DNA from: 38-11 sp964539975
GTDB taxonomy: Bacteria; Bacillota; Clostridia; Tissierellales; Dethiosulfatibacteraceae
DNA: 64,000 nt
Assembly (NCBI GenBank): GCA_964539975.1
Contig: CAZIKK010000002.1
Location: 148,682 to 212,681, forward strand
Direction: 5' to 3'
Under the pieces are notes generated by a model. The model searched no databases, was not told the DNA's origin, and was given only the letters and a program-made list of their open reading frames with translations. Shown one piece after another: positions 42,897 through 52,329 of this stretch (its first letter is position 1; each line of letters opens with the position of its first letter). The translations under genes and the position numbers were made by a program.

Positions 42897-43352
42897 TCAC
42901 TGTCTGAACAACCCCAACTGTTTCATAATTTCTTTCTCAAGGAGCCTCATTTCCAATTTTTCATCACTTTCTATGTGATCATAGCCAAAAAGGTGAAGTA
43001 AAGAATGAACGTACAGGTAGACCAATTCTCTCTCTTCAGTGTGTCCGAGCTCCTTTGCTTGATGTTTCATCACGTCTACTGCAATAACCACATCTCCTAA
43101 TAATATGCTATTGTCTTCAAAGTGTGGCAAATCATCCATAGGAAATGAAAGTACATCTGTTATTTGGTCCACTCCTCGATAATCTCTGTTTAACTCTTTT
43201 ATTTCTTCATTTTCAACAAAAGAGACACTGATCTCATAATGACCTGTTTTTTCTAAGTGCTCGAGTGTCGTTATTGTCGCTTCTTTCATCATTTGTTCCA
43301 TCTTTTCGTCTGTCTTAAAGCCTTTTTTTCTTATATCAATCAATATTTCCAC
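42897..43352 (-). CDS. ybeY: Endoribonuclease YbeY
   Basis: A 151-residue zinc enzyme for 16S rRNA maturation and ribosome quality control. The signature HSLLHLFGYDHIESD supplies three His ligands; ITDVLSFPMDD is also typical. The start is GTG at 43352, overlapping phoH by 17 bases. A TTG three codons later is another possibility, as the site upstream (AAGGA) is rather far. Gene order phoH-ybeY is conserved. Confidence 0.95.
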   Translation of the reverse strand: MEILIDIRKKGFKTDEKMEQMMKEATITTLEHLEKTGHYEISVSFVENEEIKELNRDYRGVDQITDVLSFPMDDLPHFEDNSILLGDVVIAVDVMKHQAKELGHTEERELVYLYVHSLLHLFGYDHIESDEKLEMRLLEKEIMKQLGLFRQ

Positions 43353-44328
43353 TTAAGTCTGTTTTCCTTTCTTGTTTTTCAAATGTTTCGTAAGCTCTAA
43401 TAATGTCCTGTACCAATTTATGTCTCACCACATCTTTTTTGTCAAAGTACATGAAGCCTATTCCATCTACTTGCTTCAATATTCTCTCAACTTGTTTAAG
43501 TCCAGACTTTTTTCCTGAAGGCAAATCTATTTGTGTTACATCACCAGTTACAACAGATTTTGAGCCATACCCTAACCTTGTCAAAAACATTTTCATTTGT
43601 TCCTTCGTTGTATTTTGTGCTTCATCTAGTATTATGAAAGCTGAGTCAATTGTCCTCCCTCTCATATAAGCTAAAGGAGCCACTTCAATAAGTCCTCTTT
43701 CAAGATTTTTCAAGTAATTATCTGCCCCCATGATTTCAAAAAGCGCATCGTATAGGGGTCTGAGATAAGGATCCACCTTATCTTGCAAATCTCCAGGCAA
43801 AAAACCTAGTTTCTCTCCCGCTTCAACCGCTGGTCTTGTTAAGATAATCCTTTCAACTTCTTTTTTCCTAAAAGCATCAACCGCCATAGCTACTGCCAAG
43901 TAAGTTTTCCCTGTCCCTGCAGGCCCAATCCCAAAAACAATGTCATTGTTTTTGATATTGTCTATGTATATTTTTTGGCCCACTGTTTTAGGCTTAATCA
44001 TTTTTCCTGTGGCCGTAACTGTCACAATTTCATCCAAATAGTAACGTATTCTTTCTTTGTTTCCTTCGGCATAATGCTTGATTAAATCATTGAACAAAAA
44101 TTCTGACAATCCCTTCTTGTCAGAATAACTTCTAATCATCTCGTTCAGTAATTTTTCAACAGTTTGAACATCTTCCTTAAATCCAATGATTTTTAATTCG
44201 TTATCTCTTGTTAAGACATCTACTTTGAACAGTTCTTTTATTTGACTAAGGTTTCTATCCATTTGTCCGAATATTTCTGCAGTAACTCCATTATTTTCTA
44301 TGCTTATTTGTTTTTCGTATTGATTCAT
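43336..44328 (-). CDS. phoH: PhoH-like ATPase
   Basis: A 330-residue P-loop ATPase with a small N-terminal KH-like region, Walker A GPAGTGKTYLAVA (about residues 130-142), RPAVEAGEKLGFLPGDL, and Walker B FIILDEAQN. It is probably an RNA helicase-like partner of YbeY; the function is not established. GGAG lies upstream of the ATG. It starts the phoH-ybeY-yerB-cdd-era-recO transcript. Confidence 0.95.
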   Translation of the reverse strand: MNQYEKQISIENNGVTAEIFGQMDRNLSQIKELFKVDVLTRDNELKIIGFKEDVQTVEKLLNEMIRSYSDKKGLSEFLFNDLIKHYAEGNKERIRYYLDEIVTVTATGKMIKPKTVGQKIYIDNIKNNDIVFGIGPAGTGKTYLAVAMAVDAFRKKEVERIILTRPAVEAGEKLGFLPGDLQDKVDPYLRPLYDALFEIMGADNYLKNLERGLIEVAPLAYMRGRTIDSAFIILDEAQNTTKEQMKMFLTRLGYGSKSVVTGDVTQIDLPSGKKSGLKQVERILKQVDGIGFMYFDKKDVVRHKLVQDIIRAYETFEKQERKTDLSGNID

Positions 44329-44403
44329 CCAATCTCCTATATCACCAATCTATTGCTTGGAATAATCATATCACAACTTTATTCATAATTCTATATAAAC
44401 AAA

Positions 44404-44432
44404 TTGTTAAAGCTGGCAACATTTGATAGAAT
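44404..44432 (+). promoter_or_regulatory. Promoter of deoD
   Basis: TTGTTA (44404-44409), 17-base spacer, TAGAAT (44427-44432), 18 bases before the ATG. Confidence 0.72.
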
Positions 44433-44450
44433 ATTTTTGGAGGTGATTAC

Positions 44451-45149
44451 ATGACTGTACATATTGGTGCAAAAAAAGGAGACATTGCTGAAACAATTCT
44501 ATTGCCTGGTGATCCAATGCGTGCTAAGTTTGTTGCTGAAAATTTTTTAGATGATTTTTTCTGCTACAATGAAGTTCGTGGGATGTATGGTTTCACAGGC
44601 TTTTACAAAGGAAAGAAAATCTCTGTTCAAGGAACTGGCATGGGCATGCCATCTATTGGAATCTATTCTCATGAACTAATTGTTGATTATGGCGTCAAAA
44701 ACCTTATCCGCATTGGATCATGTGGTTCTTTTAATGAAAAAGTGAAAGTTCGAGATGTTATTTTTGCCATGAGTGCATCTACTAATTCCAACTATGCATC
44801 TCAATATAATTTACCTGGTTCTTTTGCCCCTAGTGCATCATTTGCATTGCTTGAAAAGGCAAAAAGAATTGCCGACAACAAAAATTTGCCCGTAAAAGTC
44901 GGGAACATTCTTTCAAGTGACATCTTCTATGATGCTGACCCAAATGCGTGGAAAAAATGGGCTTCTCTAGGCGTCTTGGCAGTTGAAATGGAAGCAGCCG
45001 CATTATATATGAACGCGGCAAAACTTGGTGCTGACGCACTTGCTATTCTTACAGTTAGTGACAGCCTTGTAACTAAAGAATTTACTTCTCCAGATGAAAG
45101 AGAAAAAACATTCACTGAAATGATGGAAATTGCATTAGAAATGGCATAA
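44451..45149 (+). CDS. deoD: Purine nucleoside phosphorylase DeoD
   Basis: A 232-residue hexameric-type purine nucleoside phosphorylase. Features: AKKGDIAETILLPGDPMRAKFVAE (shown here in part: LLPGDPMRAKF) at the phosphate site, GTGMGMPSIGIYSHEL, IRIGSCGSF, and VEMEAAALYM with the catalytic Glu region. It splits purine (deoxy)nucleosides to base and pentose-1-phosphate. It is a single-gene unit with GGAGGTG upstream. Confidence 0.97.
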   Translation: MTVHIGAKKGDIAETILLPGDPMRAKFVAENFLDDFFCYNEVRGMYGFTGFYKGKKISVQGTGMGMPSIGIYSHELIVDYGVKNLIRIGSCGSFNEKVKVRDVIFAMSASTNSNYASQYNLPGSFAPSASFALLEKAKRIADNKNLPVKVGNILSSDIFYDADPNAWKKWASLGVLAVEMEAAALYMNAAKLGADALAILTVSDSLVTKEFTSPDEREKTFTEMMEIALEMA

Positions 45150-45178
45150 AAAAGGACCCTTAGAAGGGTCCTTTTTTA
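45149..45178. terminator. Bidirectional terminator between deoD and yqeY
   Basis: AAAAAAGGACCC and GGGTCCTTTTTT flank a TTAGAA loop. Poly-T tracts exist on both strands, so it serves both converging units. Confidence 0.92.
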
Positions 45179-45181
45179 TGC

Positions 45182-45625
45182 TTACTTCAAATGTCTCATA
45201 ATTATTTCGTTTACATGTTTACCTTCAGCTTTGCCTTTAACTCGAGGCATGATTTCTGCCATCAATTTTCCTATGTCTTTTTTTGATTGGGCACCCGTCT
45301 TTTTGATAGCCTCTATTACTACCTCTTCAAGTTCCTCTTCGGTAAGCTGTCTAGGTAAATATTCATTCAGTATAGCAATTTCCTCTTCCGTAAGTGTAAC
45401 CAAGTCTTCACGATTGCCAGCTTTAAAATTTTCAATACTGTCTTTTTTTTGTTTGACTTGTTTTACAATGATATCAATGACATCATCCTCTTCAAGTTCA
45501 ACTCTGCCGTCTACTTCACGTTGTTTGATGGCCGCTCTAATCATGGTTACAGCATTTTTTCTAATTTTGTCTTTATTTCTCATTGAAGCTTTCAAGTCTT
45601 CCATTAGCTTCTCTTTTAAAGACAT
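45182..45625 (-). CDS. yqeY: GatB/YqeY domain protein
   Basis: A 147-residue protein consisting only of the GatB/YqeY tRNA-binding-like domain: SLKEKLMEDLKASMRNKDK, AIKQREVD and LMAEIMPRVKGKAEGKHVN. It may act in tRNA-dependent amidation, but free-standing YqeY has no proven role. It follows rpsU by 13 bases, the standard Firmicutes arrangement. Confidence 0.95.
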   Translation of the reverse strand: MSLKEKLMEDLKASMRNKDKIRKNAVTMIRAAIKQREVDGRVELEEDDVIDIIVKQVKQKKDSIENFKAGNREDLVTLTEEEIAILNEYLPRQLTEEELEEVVIEAIKKTGAQSKKDIGKLMAEIMPRVKGKAEGKHVNEIIMRHLK

Positions 45626-45638
45626 AACGTCACCTCGA

Positions 45639-45827
45639 TTATCTACCCATCTTTTTGTTTTTCTTGCGTTTTGCTGCTTCCGCTTTTTTCTTTCTCTTAA
45701 CGCTTGGCTTTTCGTAATGCTCTCGCTTCCTTACTTCAGAGAGAACGCCAGTGATAGCACATTGTCTTTTAAATCTCTTCAATGCATTATCCAAAGATTC
45801 ATTTTCTCTTACTTTAACCTCTGTCAT
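45639..45827 (-). CDS. rpsU: 30S ribosomal protein S21
   Basis: A 62-residue basic protein starting MTEVKVRENESLDNALKRFK, with a lysine-rich C-terminus; this is bS21, which assists 16S rRNA pairing with mRNA. GGGAGGG lies upstream. It is transcribed with yqeY from a consensus-like promoter. Confidence 0.98.
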   Translation of the reverse strand: MTEVKVRENESLDNALKRFKRQCAITGVLSEVRKREHYEKPSVKRKKKAEAAKRKKNKKMGR

Positions 45828-45881
45828 CTGCGACCCTCCCCTCGTATTTCAATATTGTCATGTCTCAAATTGCACTTGTAC

Positions 45882-45910
45882 ATTATACATGATGCGTAAA
45901 ATATTTTCAA
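45882..45910 (-). promoter_or_regulatory. Promoter of rpsU-yqeY
   Basis: TTGAAA (complement of 45905-45910), 17-base spacer, TATAAT (complement of 45882-45887); it lies between the HIT gene and rpsU. Confidence 0.85.
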
Positions 45911-45927
45911 CTGTTATTTTGACTTTG

Positions 45928-46272
45928 TTATCCTGGTGGCCATTTCAACGAACGACCTCCCAAAATATGGAAATGAAAGTGTTGAACAGTTTGCATGCCA
46001 TCTTCTCCAGAATTTGAAACCAACCTATAGCCCGTTTCTGAAATATTAAGTTGCTGAACAATTTTGGGGATTGTCTCAAATATTTCTTTGATTACTTCAC
46101 TGTTTGTTTCTGTTACATCATTCATTCCAGCCACATGTATTTTAGGAATTACCAACACATGTACTGGAGCTTGGGGATTGATATCTTTAAAGGCCATCAC
46201 ACTTTTGTCTTCATAGATGATTTCTGCTGGAATGTCTTTATTAACAATTTTGCAAAACAAGCAATCCTTCAT
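45928..46272 (-). CDS. HIT family protein (histidine triad hydrolase)
   Basis: A 114-residue HINT-type protein. The triad is HFHFHILGG near the C-terminus; CLFCKIVNKDIPAEIIYED and HVLVIPKIHVAGMND are standard. The family hydrolyses AMP-linked substrates such as adenosine phosphoramidates. It overlaps mtaB by four bases, so it is the last gene of a transcript from the dnaK region. Confidence 0.95.
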   Translation of the reverse strand: MKDCLFCKIVNKDIPAEIIYEDKSVMAFKDINPQAPVHVLVIPKIHVAGMNDVTETNSEVIKEIFETIPKIVQQLNISETGYRLVSNSGEDGMQTVQHFHFHILGGRSLKWPPG

Positions 46273-47567
46273 TTTTTCACCTCCTCAACAAAAAGCGTTT
46301 GATTTTTGGACTCCACCACCACTACGTCACAACGTTTGTTTTGGTAGTTTTTTGATGTCATGAGACTCGCGTTTAGATAGCTGCTTGTGTGCCCTATATA
46401 GCATCCTTTTGTTTTTTCTTGTTCAAAAATCACATCAACAATTTTGCCGACTTGTCTTTTATATGTTTCTTCAGCAATCCTGTCCGTTAAGCTTATTAAT
46501 TCATTTGTTCTTGCCTTCTTTATTTTATTCGATATTTGTTGGTCCATTTTGTATGCGCTCGTCCCTTTTCTAGGCGAAAAACTAAAAACATGAACCTTTT
46601 GGAATCCTATTTTTTCAACATAATCACATGTGTCTTTGAACTCTTCTTCTATTTCCCCTGGAAAACCAACAATTATATCCGTTGTAAGGCCTGCTTCAGG
46701 CATGAATTTTTTTATCAAGTTGACTTTTTCTAAATATTCCTTCGTATCATACTGTCGTCTCATTCTTTTTAAAACAGTATCGGATCCACTTTGAAGTGAC
46801 AAGTGAAAATGATCACAAAAACTCCCTTTTGTCATTTCACGCAATACTCCTTCATTTATCACACCCGGTTCTAAGGAACCTAGCCTGTATCTTATGTCTT
46901 TTAATTCCAGTTCATTGATGCTTCTGATTAGATCTAATAAGGTGGTTTCTATTAAGTCCTTCCCATATGATGTTATGTGAATCCCATTTAAGACAATTTC
47001 CTTATATCCATTAGCATGTAAGTCTTTTATTTCTCTCAACACATTGGCGATATCCCTGCTTCTTACTGGTCCTCGCACATACGGAATAATGCAGTATGAA
47101 CAGAACTGCCGACAGCCATCTTGGATTTTTAAATTCGCTCTGGTTTTATCTTCCATTTGTTGAATACTCATTTCTTCATAGTATTCTTTGTCTTGGAAGT
47201 CATCGACATATGTCATCTGTTTTTTTGTCTTTAAAAAATCGTTTAAATACTCAATAATTTTATTTTTTTTCTTTGTGCCGATTACAATATCTGCTGATAG
47301 ATAATCCTCTTTGTCACCTCTTTTTGATTGGGGGTAACAGCCTGTTAATACAACAACTGCGTCTGGATTCAACATGCGATAACGATTAATTAAATTTCTC
47401 GTTTTTCTGTCACTGGCTGAAGTTACTGTGCAGGAATTTACCACAAAAACATCCGTGGTTTTACCCGGATGAATAATTTCATAATTGTTTTCACGAAACA
47501 GTTGCTTCATAGCTTCTGTCTCAAATTGATTAACTTTACACCCTAAAGTATGAAATGAAACGTTCAA
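46269..47567 (-). CDS. mtaB: tRNA (t6A37) methylthiotransferase MtaB
   Basis: A 432-residue radical-SAM enzyme that turns t6A37 of tRNA into ms2t6A. The N-terminal MTTase domain has three Cys (TLGCKVNQFE, VNSCTVT, LTGCYPQ) for an auxiliary Fe-S cluster; the radical-SAM site is CRQFCSYC; a C-terminal TRAM domain binds tRNA. The TLGCKVNQ start separates it from MiaB and RimO. It follows rsmE by 8 bases. Confidence 0.96.
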   Translation of the reverse strand: MNVSFHTLGCKVNQFETEAMKQLFRENNYEIIHPGKTTDVFVVNSCTVTSASDRKTRNLINRYRMLNPDAVVVLTGCYPQSKRGDKEDYLSADIVIGTKKKNKIIEYLNDFLKTKKQMTYVDDFQDKEYYEEMSIQQMEDKTRANLKIQDGCRQFCSYCIIPYVRGPVRSRDIANVLREIKDLHANGYKEIVLNGIHITSYGKDLIETTLLDLIRSINELELKDIRYRLGSLEPGVINEGVLREMTKGSFCDHFHLSLQSGSDTVLKRMRRQYDTKEYLEKVNLIKKFMPEAGLTTDIIVGFPGEIEEEFKDTCDYVEKIGFQKVHVFSFSPRKGTSAYKMDQQISNKIKKARTNELISLTDRIAEETYKRQVGKIVDVIFEQEKTKGCYIGHTSSYLNASLMTSKNYQNKRCDVVVVESKNQTLFVEEVKK

Positions 47568-47575
47568 TTAATCAC

Positions 47576-48307
47576 CTATATATTATTAGTTTTGTACATC
47601 AATACAGCAACTGTTACCAACCCTGCTGTTTCTGTTCTAAAAATTCGATTCCCCAAGGTAACGACCTTGGCCCCTACCTCAATTAAGCTTTCTATTTCTT
47701 CTGCTGAAAATCCACCTTCAGGTCCAATAACAACATTGATTTTTTCTTCTCGTACTGTTATTTCTTTCATTGCAATGCTTTTCTCATCTGTTTTTTCATA
47801 TGGTACAATCAATAAACCATCATCTGTTCTGAGTTCATAAACCATCTGTTCAAAACTCAAAACAGTATCTACTTGAGGGACAACATTTCTCATAGACTGT
47901 TTTGCCGACTCTTCAGCAATCCTTCTCCAGCGGTCTAATTTTTTTAACTTGTGTTTGTCGTCTTCTATTTTGGCAATTGTTCTTTTGCTAACTACTGGTA
48001 CTATCCTATGGACTCCAGCTTCAACATTCTTTTGAATGACAGATTCCATTTTTGTTCCCTTTGGCAAACACTGATAGAGGGTGATTTGTACAGTAGCTTC
48101 TCTATTAGTCCCTGTCTCCCTCAATATTTTAAAAACCGCTTTTCCATTCTCATAACCAATCAGACTCGCAGTATGTTCTTTTTCGTCATGTACAATGAAT
48201 ATCTCATCATCTTCCCTTAGCCGTAAAACTGTCTTGCAATGCTTATAATCATCTTGTTCAAGGATTGCCAATTGATCTATAATCTCTCTTACAAAAAAAC
48301 GGTTCAT
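47576..48307 (-). CDS. rsmE: 16S rRNA (uracil-1498-N3)-methyltransferase RsmE
   Basis: A 243-residue SPOUT methyltransferase: N-terminal PUA-like domain (MNRFFVRE, HCKTVLRLREDDE), and a trefoil-knot domain with VIGPEGGFSAEEI and LGNRIFRTETAGLVTVAVL. It methylates U1498 of 16S rRNA. I start at the ATG at 48307, overlapping prmA as ATGA; 11 earlier in-frame codons lie in prmA. Confidence 0.95.
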   Translation of the reverse strand: MNRFFVREIIDQLAILEQDDYKHCKTVLRLREDDEIFIVHDEKEHTASLIGYENGKAVFKILRETGTNREATVQITLYQCLPKGTKMESVIQKNVEAGVHRIVPVVSKRTIAKIEDDKHKLKKLDRWRRIAEESAKQSMRNVVPQVDTVLSFEQMVYELRTDDGLLIVPYEKTDEKSIAMKEITVREEKINVVIGPEGGFSAEEIESLIEVGAKVVTLGNRIFRTETAGLVTVAVLMYKTNNI

Positions 48308-49248
48308 GCGACTGCTTTTTGGGCTGTCACTGACACCCATTCTCCTTTTTCAGAAATTGAAACGATTGTGTACTGGTTTTCTGTTAATGCCAACTTTATT
48401 TCATCTATTTTTTTTGCCAAGATACCAGAAGCTATAAACAACCCATTAGGTTTCAGCACTGACTGAATTTTCGTGATCATTTGAAGAATAATATCCAAAG
48501 TTATATTTGCAACGACTATGTCTGCTTTATAATCTACATTGTCTAACAAGTCATTCTTTTCTATTTGGATATTACTACACTTATTAAGTTGAACATTTTC
48601 TTTTGATACTCGAATGCTGTCTTCATCAATATCAATCCCAAGTACTTTGTTAGCACCTAGTTTTGATGATAGAATCGCCAAAATACCTGAACCTGTCCCT
48701 ATATCTAAAACATCCGATTCAGGTTTTATATATTTTTCTAACGCTTCTATACACAAGGATGTCGTTTCGTGAGACCCTGTCCCAAAAGCTGCTCCTGGGT
48801 CTATGGAAATAACAATATCATCATCTTCAGGGTCGTAATCTTCCCATGATGGTTTAATGACAACATTTCTACCGAGTCTTAATGTCTTAAAATGTTTTTT
48901 CCATTCACTATTCCAATCCTTGTTTTCTATGTTTTGAATCTCTATCTCTGTCATGCCAATATCAAGATCATACCGAGGCAATCTATTGATCTGTTCTTTT
49001 ATGAAGTCCATCTTTTCAAGTGTGTCTTCGTCTTTCTTGAAATATCCCTTGATTACGACACCATCATAATAATCTTGAACTAAATCCTCATCCAAATAAT
49101 CCCATCTATATTCCTCGCTTTTCAACAAGCTAATAATATCACTGGGATCTTCAATGACAATACCTTCCACCATCGCTTCGTGGAGTATATTTGTCACCGC
49201 TTCCTTTGCTTCATAAGTTGTTTTAATTACAATCTCTACCCAATCCAA
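48304..49248 (-). CDS. prmA: Ribosomal protein L11 methyltransferase
   Basis: A 314-residue class I methyltransferase. SAM motif I is VLDIGTGSGILAILSSKLGA (about residues 178-197); DPGAAFGTGSHETT and VANITLDII are PrmA hallmarks. It trimethylates L11. The start is TTG at 49248 following AGGAG, right after dnaJ; a later ATG would lose the substrate-binding domain. The dnaJ-prmA-rsmE-mtaB order is conserved in Firmicutes. Confidence 0.95.
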   Translation of the reverse strand: MDWVEIVIKTTYEAKEAVTNILHEAMVEGIVIEDPSDIISLLKSEEYRWDYLDEDLVQDYYDGVVIKGYFKKDEDTLEKMDFIKEQINRLPRYDLDIGMTEIEIQNIENKDWNSEWKKHFKTLRLGRNVVIKPSWEDYDPEDDDIVISIDPGAAFGTGSHETTSLCIEALEKYIKPESDVLDIGTGSGILAILSSKLGANKVLGIDIDEDSIRVSKENVQLNKCSNIQIEKNDLLDNVDYKADIVVANITLDIILQMITKIQSVLKPNGLFIASGILAKKIDEIKLALTENQYTIVSISEKGEWVSVTAQKAVA

Positions 49249-49261
49249 CCGATCTTCTCTC

Positions 49262-50395
49262 CTAACTAAACGCGTCTTTCATTTTATCAATGAAACCTTT
49301 CTTTTGAGGTTCGATTTTTTCTCCAGACTCTTTCGCGAATAAGAGCAACATCTCTTTTTGTTTGTCTGAAAGTTTCTTAGGAGTCTCTATTACAATTCTA
49401 ACATATTGGTCCCCTTTCCCGCCACCTCTTAAGTGTGGGATCCCTTTGTTTTTAAGTCTAAATACCGTCCCTGTCTGAGTCCCTTCAGGAACATTGTATT
49501 TTACCTTGCCTTCAAGAGTTGGGACTTCTATTGTGTTGCCAAGTGCAGCTGTCGCAAAAGATACCTTCATGTCATACCATACATCATAACCATCTCTTGT
49601 AAAGTATTTGTGCGGCTTTATTCCTAAATAGACATATAAATCACCTGGAGGAGCTCCTTTCTCTCCATGATTCCCTTCCCCTCTTAATGGGATAATAGAG
49701 TCTGAATCCACACCGGCAGGTATGTTTATTGATATTGATCTTGTCTTCTTCTCTTTTCCACTACCACCACAAACGCTACAAGGCGTCTTGATTGTTTCTC
49801 CTTTGCCACCACAAGTGGGACAAGTTCTTACATTAGAAAATTGTCCAAAGGGTGTTGATTGGACAGATCTTATGGATCCACTGCCGTGACAAGTGTGACA
49901 AGTCTCTTTTGATGTTCCTGGTTCTGCTCCTTCCCCGTTGCAATGAGAACAGGTTTCCATCCTATTAATTCTTACTTCCTTTTTAGTCCCAAAGGCAGCT
50001 TCTTCAAAATTAATATTTAAGCGAATTTTAAGATCTCCACCTTTTCTAGGTCCGGTTCGCCTTTGTCTTCCAGTTCCACCACCGAAAAAGTCACCAAAAA
50101 TATCGCCAAAAATGTCTTCGAATCCTCCAGCGCCTGCAAATCCGCCTTCTCCAAAACCGCCATTATTCTCAAACGCAGCATGTCCAAATCGGTCATACTT
50201 TTCTTTCTTCTGAGCGTCACTTAACACTTCGTAAGCTTCATTTACTTCTTTAAACTTAACCTCTGCTTCTTTGTCTCCAGGGTTAAGATCTGGATGGAAA
50301 TTCTTAGCTTGTTTCCTAAATGCTTTCTTTATTTCATCTTGTGTTGCTTCCTTGTTAATTCCAAGTATTTCATAGTAATCTCTCTTGCTACTCAT
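49262..50395 (-). CDS. dnaJ: Chaperone protein DnaJ (Hsp40)
   Basis: A 377-residue type I DnaJ. J domain residues 1-70 with the HPD motif (FHPDLNPGD), a Gly/Phe-rich linker, four zinc-finger repeats (CSHCNGEG, CHTCHGSG, CPTCGGKG, CSVCGGSG) and C-terminal substrate-binding domains. It stimulates DnaK ATPase. It lies 61 bases after dnaK with an attenuating hairpin between. Confidence 0.98.
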   Translation of the reverse strand: MSSKRDYYEILGINKEATQDEIKKAFRKQAKNFHPDLNPGDKEAEVKFKEVNEAYEVLSDAQKKEKYDRFGHAAFENNGGFGEGGFAGAGGFEDIFGDIFGDFFGGGTGRQRRTGPRKGGDLKIRLNINFEEAAFGTKKEVRINRMETCSHCNGEGAEPGTSKETCHTCHGSGSIRSVQSTPFGQFSNVRTCPTCGGKGETIKTPCSVCGGSGKEKKTRSISINIPAGVDSDSIIPLRGEGNHGEKGAPPGDLYVYLGIKPHKYFTRDGYDVWYDMKVSFATAALGNTIEVPTLEGKVKYNVPEGTQTGTVFRLKNKGIPHLRGGGKGDQYVRIVIETPKKLSDKQKEMLLLFAKESGEKIEPQKKGFIDKMKDAFS

Positions 50396-50438
50396 TTAAT
50401 CTATCACCGCCATTATGATTATATCATTTGAAAAAGGG

Positions 50439-50464
50439 AAAGCTAAATCAAAAGATTTAGCTTT
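50439..50464 (-). terminator. Hairpin between dnaK and dnaJ, probable attenuator
   Basis: A perfect 11-bp stem, AAAGCTAAATC with its complement, TTTT loop, followed by CCCTTTTTC. It includes the dnaK stop codon. A weak T tract suggests partial termination that lowers dnaJ relative to dnaK. A TATAAT at the complement of 50418-50423 might restart transcription. Confidence 0.55.
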
Positions 50465-52310
50465 GACTTTCTTCTTCATCATCCACGACTTCGTACTCTG
50501 CATCTACGACTTCGTCATCTGATTCCGTTTGCTTAGCTCCGCCTTCATCACCAGAAGGATCTGTTGATTGCTCAGTCTGTTGATAAATTTTTTGGGCCAA
50601 TTTATTGAATTCTTCTGTCAATTCATCTAGATTCGTCTTGATTTCTTCAGTTATATCATCTTCTAGCGATTTTTTCAACTTCTCTTTCTTAGTATTGATG
50701 ATATTTTTTTCTTCTTCTGTAAGCTTATCGTTAAGTTCTCCCATGCTTTTTTCAATTTGATATATCATATTATCAGCATTGTTTCTAAGTTCAATCGATT
50801 CTTTCTTCTTTTTATCTTCCTCAGCAAATTTTTCTGCCTCTTGTACTTTTGCATTGATCTCATCTTCTGACAAATTTGTACTTGCAGTTATCGTAATCTT
50901 TTGTTCTTTTCCTGTTCCTTTATCTTTTGCTGATACGTTGACAATACCATTCGCATCAATGTCAAATGTTACTTCTATCTGCGGTACCCCTCTTGGTGCA
51001 GGTGGGATGCCTGTCAACTGGAATCGGCCTAAGCTAATGTTTCCATCTGCCATTTGACGTTCTCCTTGCAACACATGAATATCTACTGCTGTCTGATTAT
51101 CTGCCGCTGTTGAAAAAACTTGGCTTTTTTTACTTGGTATTCGTGTGTTCCGTTCTATTAACTGTGTAAAGACACCGCCAAGCGTTTCAATACCTAATGA
51201 CAACGGTGTAACATCCACCAATAAGATGTCTTTTCCAAATTCACCAGTCAACACACCCCCTTGAATAGCAGCTCCCAAAGCTACACATTCATCCGGATTG
51301 ATTCCTTTATGAGGCTCCTTATCCGTAATGCGCTTCACCGCTTCTTGCACAGCTGGTATTCTTGTTGACCCACCTACTAGAATCACTCTATCGATATCAT
51401 TTGCTGACATTTTTGCATCTGCCAAAGCTTTTTTTGTTGGACCAATCGTTTTGTCGACCAACGAGGCTGTCAACTCATTGAATTTTGATCGTGTTAAGTC
51501 CATATTCATGTGTTTAGGTCCTTCTTGAGTAGCTGTTATAAAAGGCAAGTTAATGCTAGTTGTCATTGTTGAGGATAATTCTTTTTTTGCATTCTCTGCC
51601 GCTTCTTTCAATCTTTGTAACGCCATTTTATCTTTTCTAAGATCGATTCCATTTTCGCTTTTAAACACATCTGCCAAATAATCTACAAGAACATCATCGA
51701 AATCGTCTCCGCCAAGATGATTGTTCCCATTTGTGGCCTTAACTTCAAAAACACCTTCGCCAATTTCTAGAATCGAAACATCAAATGTCCCTCCGCCCAA
51801 ATCAAATACCATTATAGTCTGTGTGGTGTTTTCTTTATCTATACCATAAGCCAAAGAAGCAGCCGTTGGCTCGTTGATAATTCTAAGAACATTTAAACCT
51901 GCAATTTTACCCGCATCTTTTGTCGCTTGTCTTTGGCTATCAGAAAAATATGCTGGGACTGTAATAACTGCATCTGTTACTTTTTCGCCTAAGTAAGCTT
52001 CTGCATCAGCTTTTAGCTTTTGAAGTATAAATGCTGATATGTCTTGCGGAGTGTACACCTTGCCGTTGATTGTTTCCTTATGTTCGCTGCCCATATGTCT
52101 TTTTATGGAAGCCACCGTGTTTTCAGGATTGGTTACCGCCTGTCTTTTTGCCGTTTCACCGACTAGTCTTTCTCCATCTTTCGTAAATGCCACTACTGAT
52201 GGTGTCGTTCTTTTCCCTTCAGCATTTGATATGACAACAGATTCTCCACCCTCCATCACTGCAACGCATGAATTTGTTGTTCCTAAGTCAATTCCTATTA
52301 CTTTACTCAT
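50457..52310 (-). CDS. dnaK: Chaperone protein DnaK (Hsp70)
   Basis: A 617-residue Hsp70. ATPase domain: GIDLGTTNSCVAVMEGG, IINEPTAASLAYG, VFDLGGGTFDVSIL and ILVGGSTRIPAVQ; then the linker LLVDVTPLSLGIETLGG, a beta-sandwich substrate domain and a lid ending in an acidic EYEVVDDEEE tail. The ATPase domain lacks the 24-residue insertion of Gram-negative DnaKs, as expected in Firmicutes. It lies in the HrcA-controlled operon. Confidence 0.99.
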   Translation of the reverse strand: MSKVIGIDLGTTNSCVAVMEGGESVVISNAEGKRTTPSVVAFTKDGERLVGETAKRQAVTNPENTVASIKRHMGSEHKETINGKVYTPQDISAFILQKLKADAEAYLGEKVTDAVITVPAYFSDSQRQATKDAGKIAGLNVLRIINEPTAASLAYGIDKENTTQTIMVFDLGGGTFDVSILEIGEGVFEVKATNGNNHLGGDDFDDVLVDYLADVFKSENGIDLRKDKMALQRLKEAAENAKKELSSTMTTSINLPFITATQEGPKHMNMDLTRSKFNELTASLVDKTIGPTKKALADAKMSANDIDRVILVGGSTRIPAVQEAVKRITDKEPHKGINPDECVALGAAIQGGVLTGEFGKDILLVDVTPLSLGIETLGGVFTQLIERNTRIPSKKSQVFSTAADNQTAVDIHVLQGERQMADGNISLGRFQLTGIPPAPRGVPQIEVTFDIDANGIVNVSAKDKGTGKEQKITITASTNLSEDEINAKVQEAEKFAEEDKKKKESIELRNNADNMIYQIEKSMGELNDKLTEEEKNIINTKKEKLKKSLEDDITEEIKTNLDELTEEFNKLAQKIYQQTEQSTDPSGDEGGAKQTESDDEVVDAEYEVVDDEEESQS

Positions 52311-52329
52311 TTCTTTCTCCTCCTTGTTG

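Noticed and set aside
45231..45899. 222-codon plus-strand open frame
   Set aside because: Antisense to yqeY and rpsU; serine-rich low-complexity translation and no start signal.
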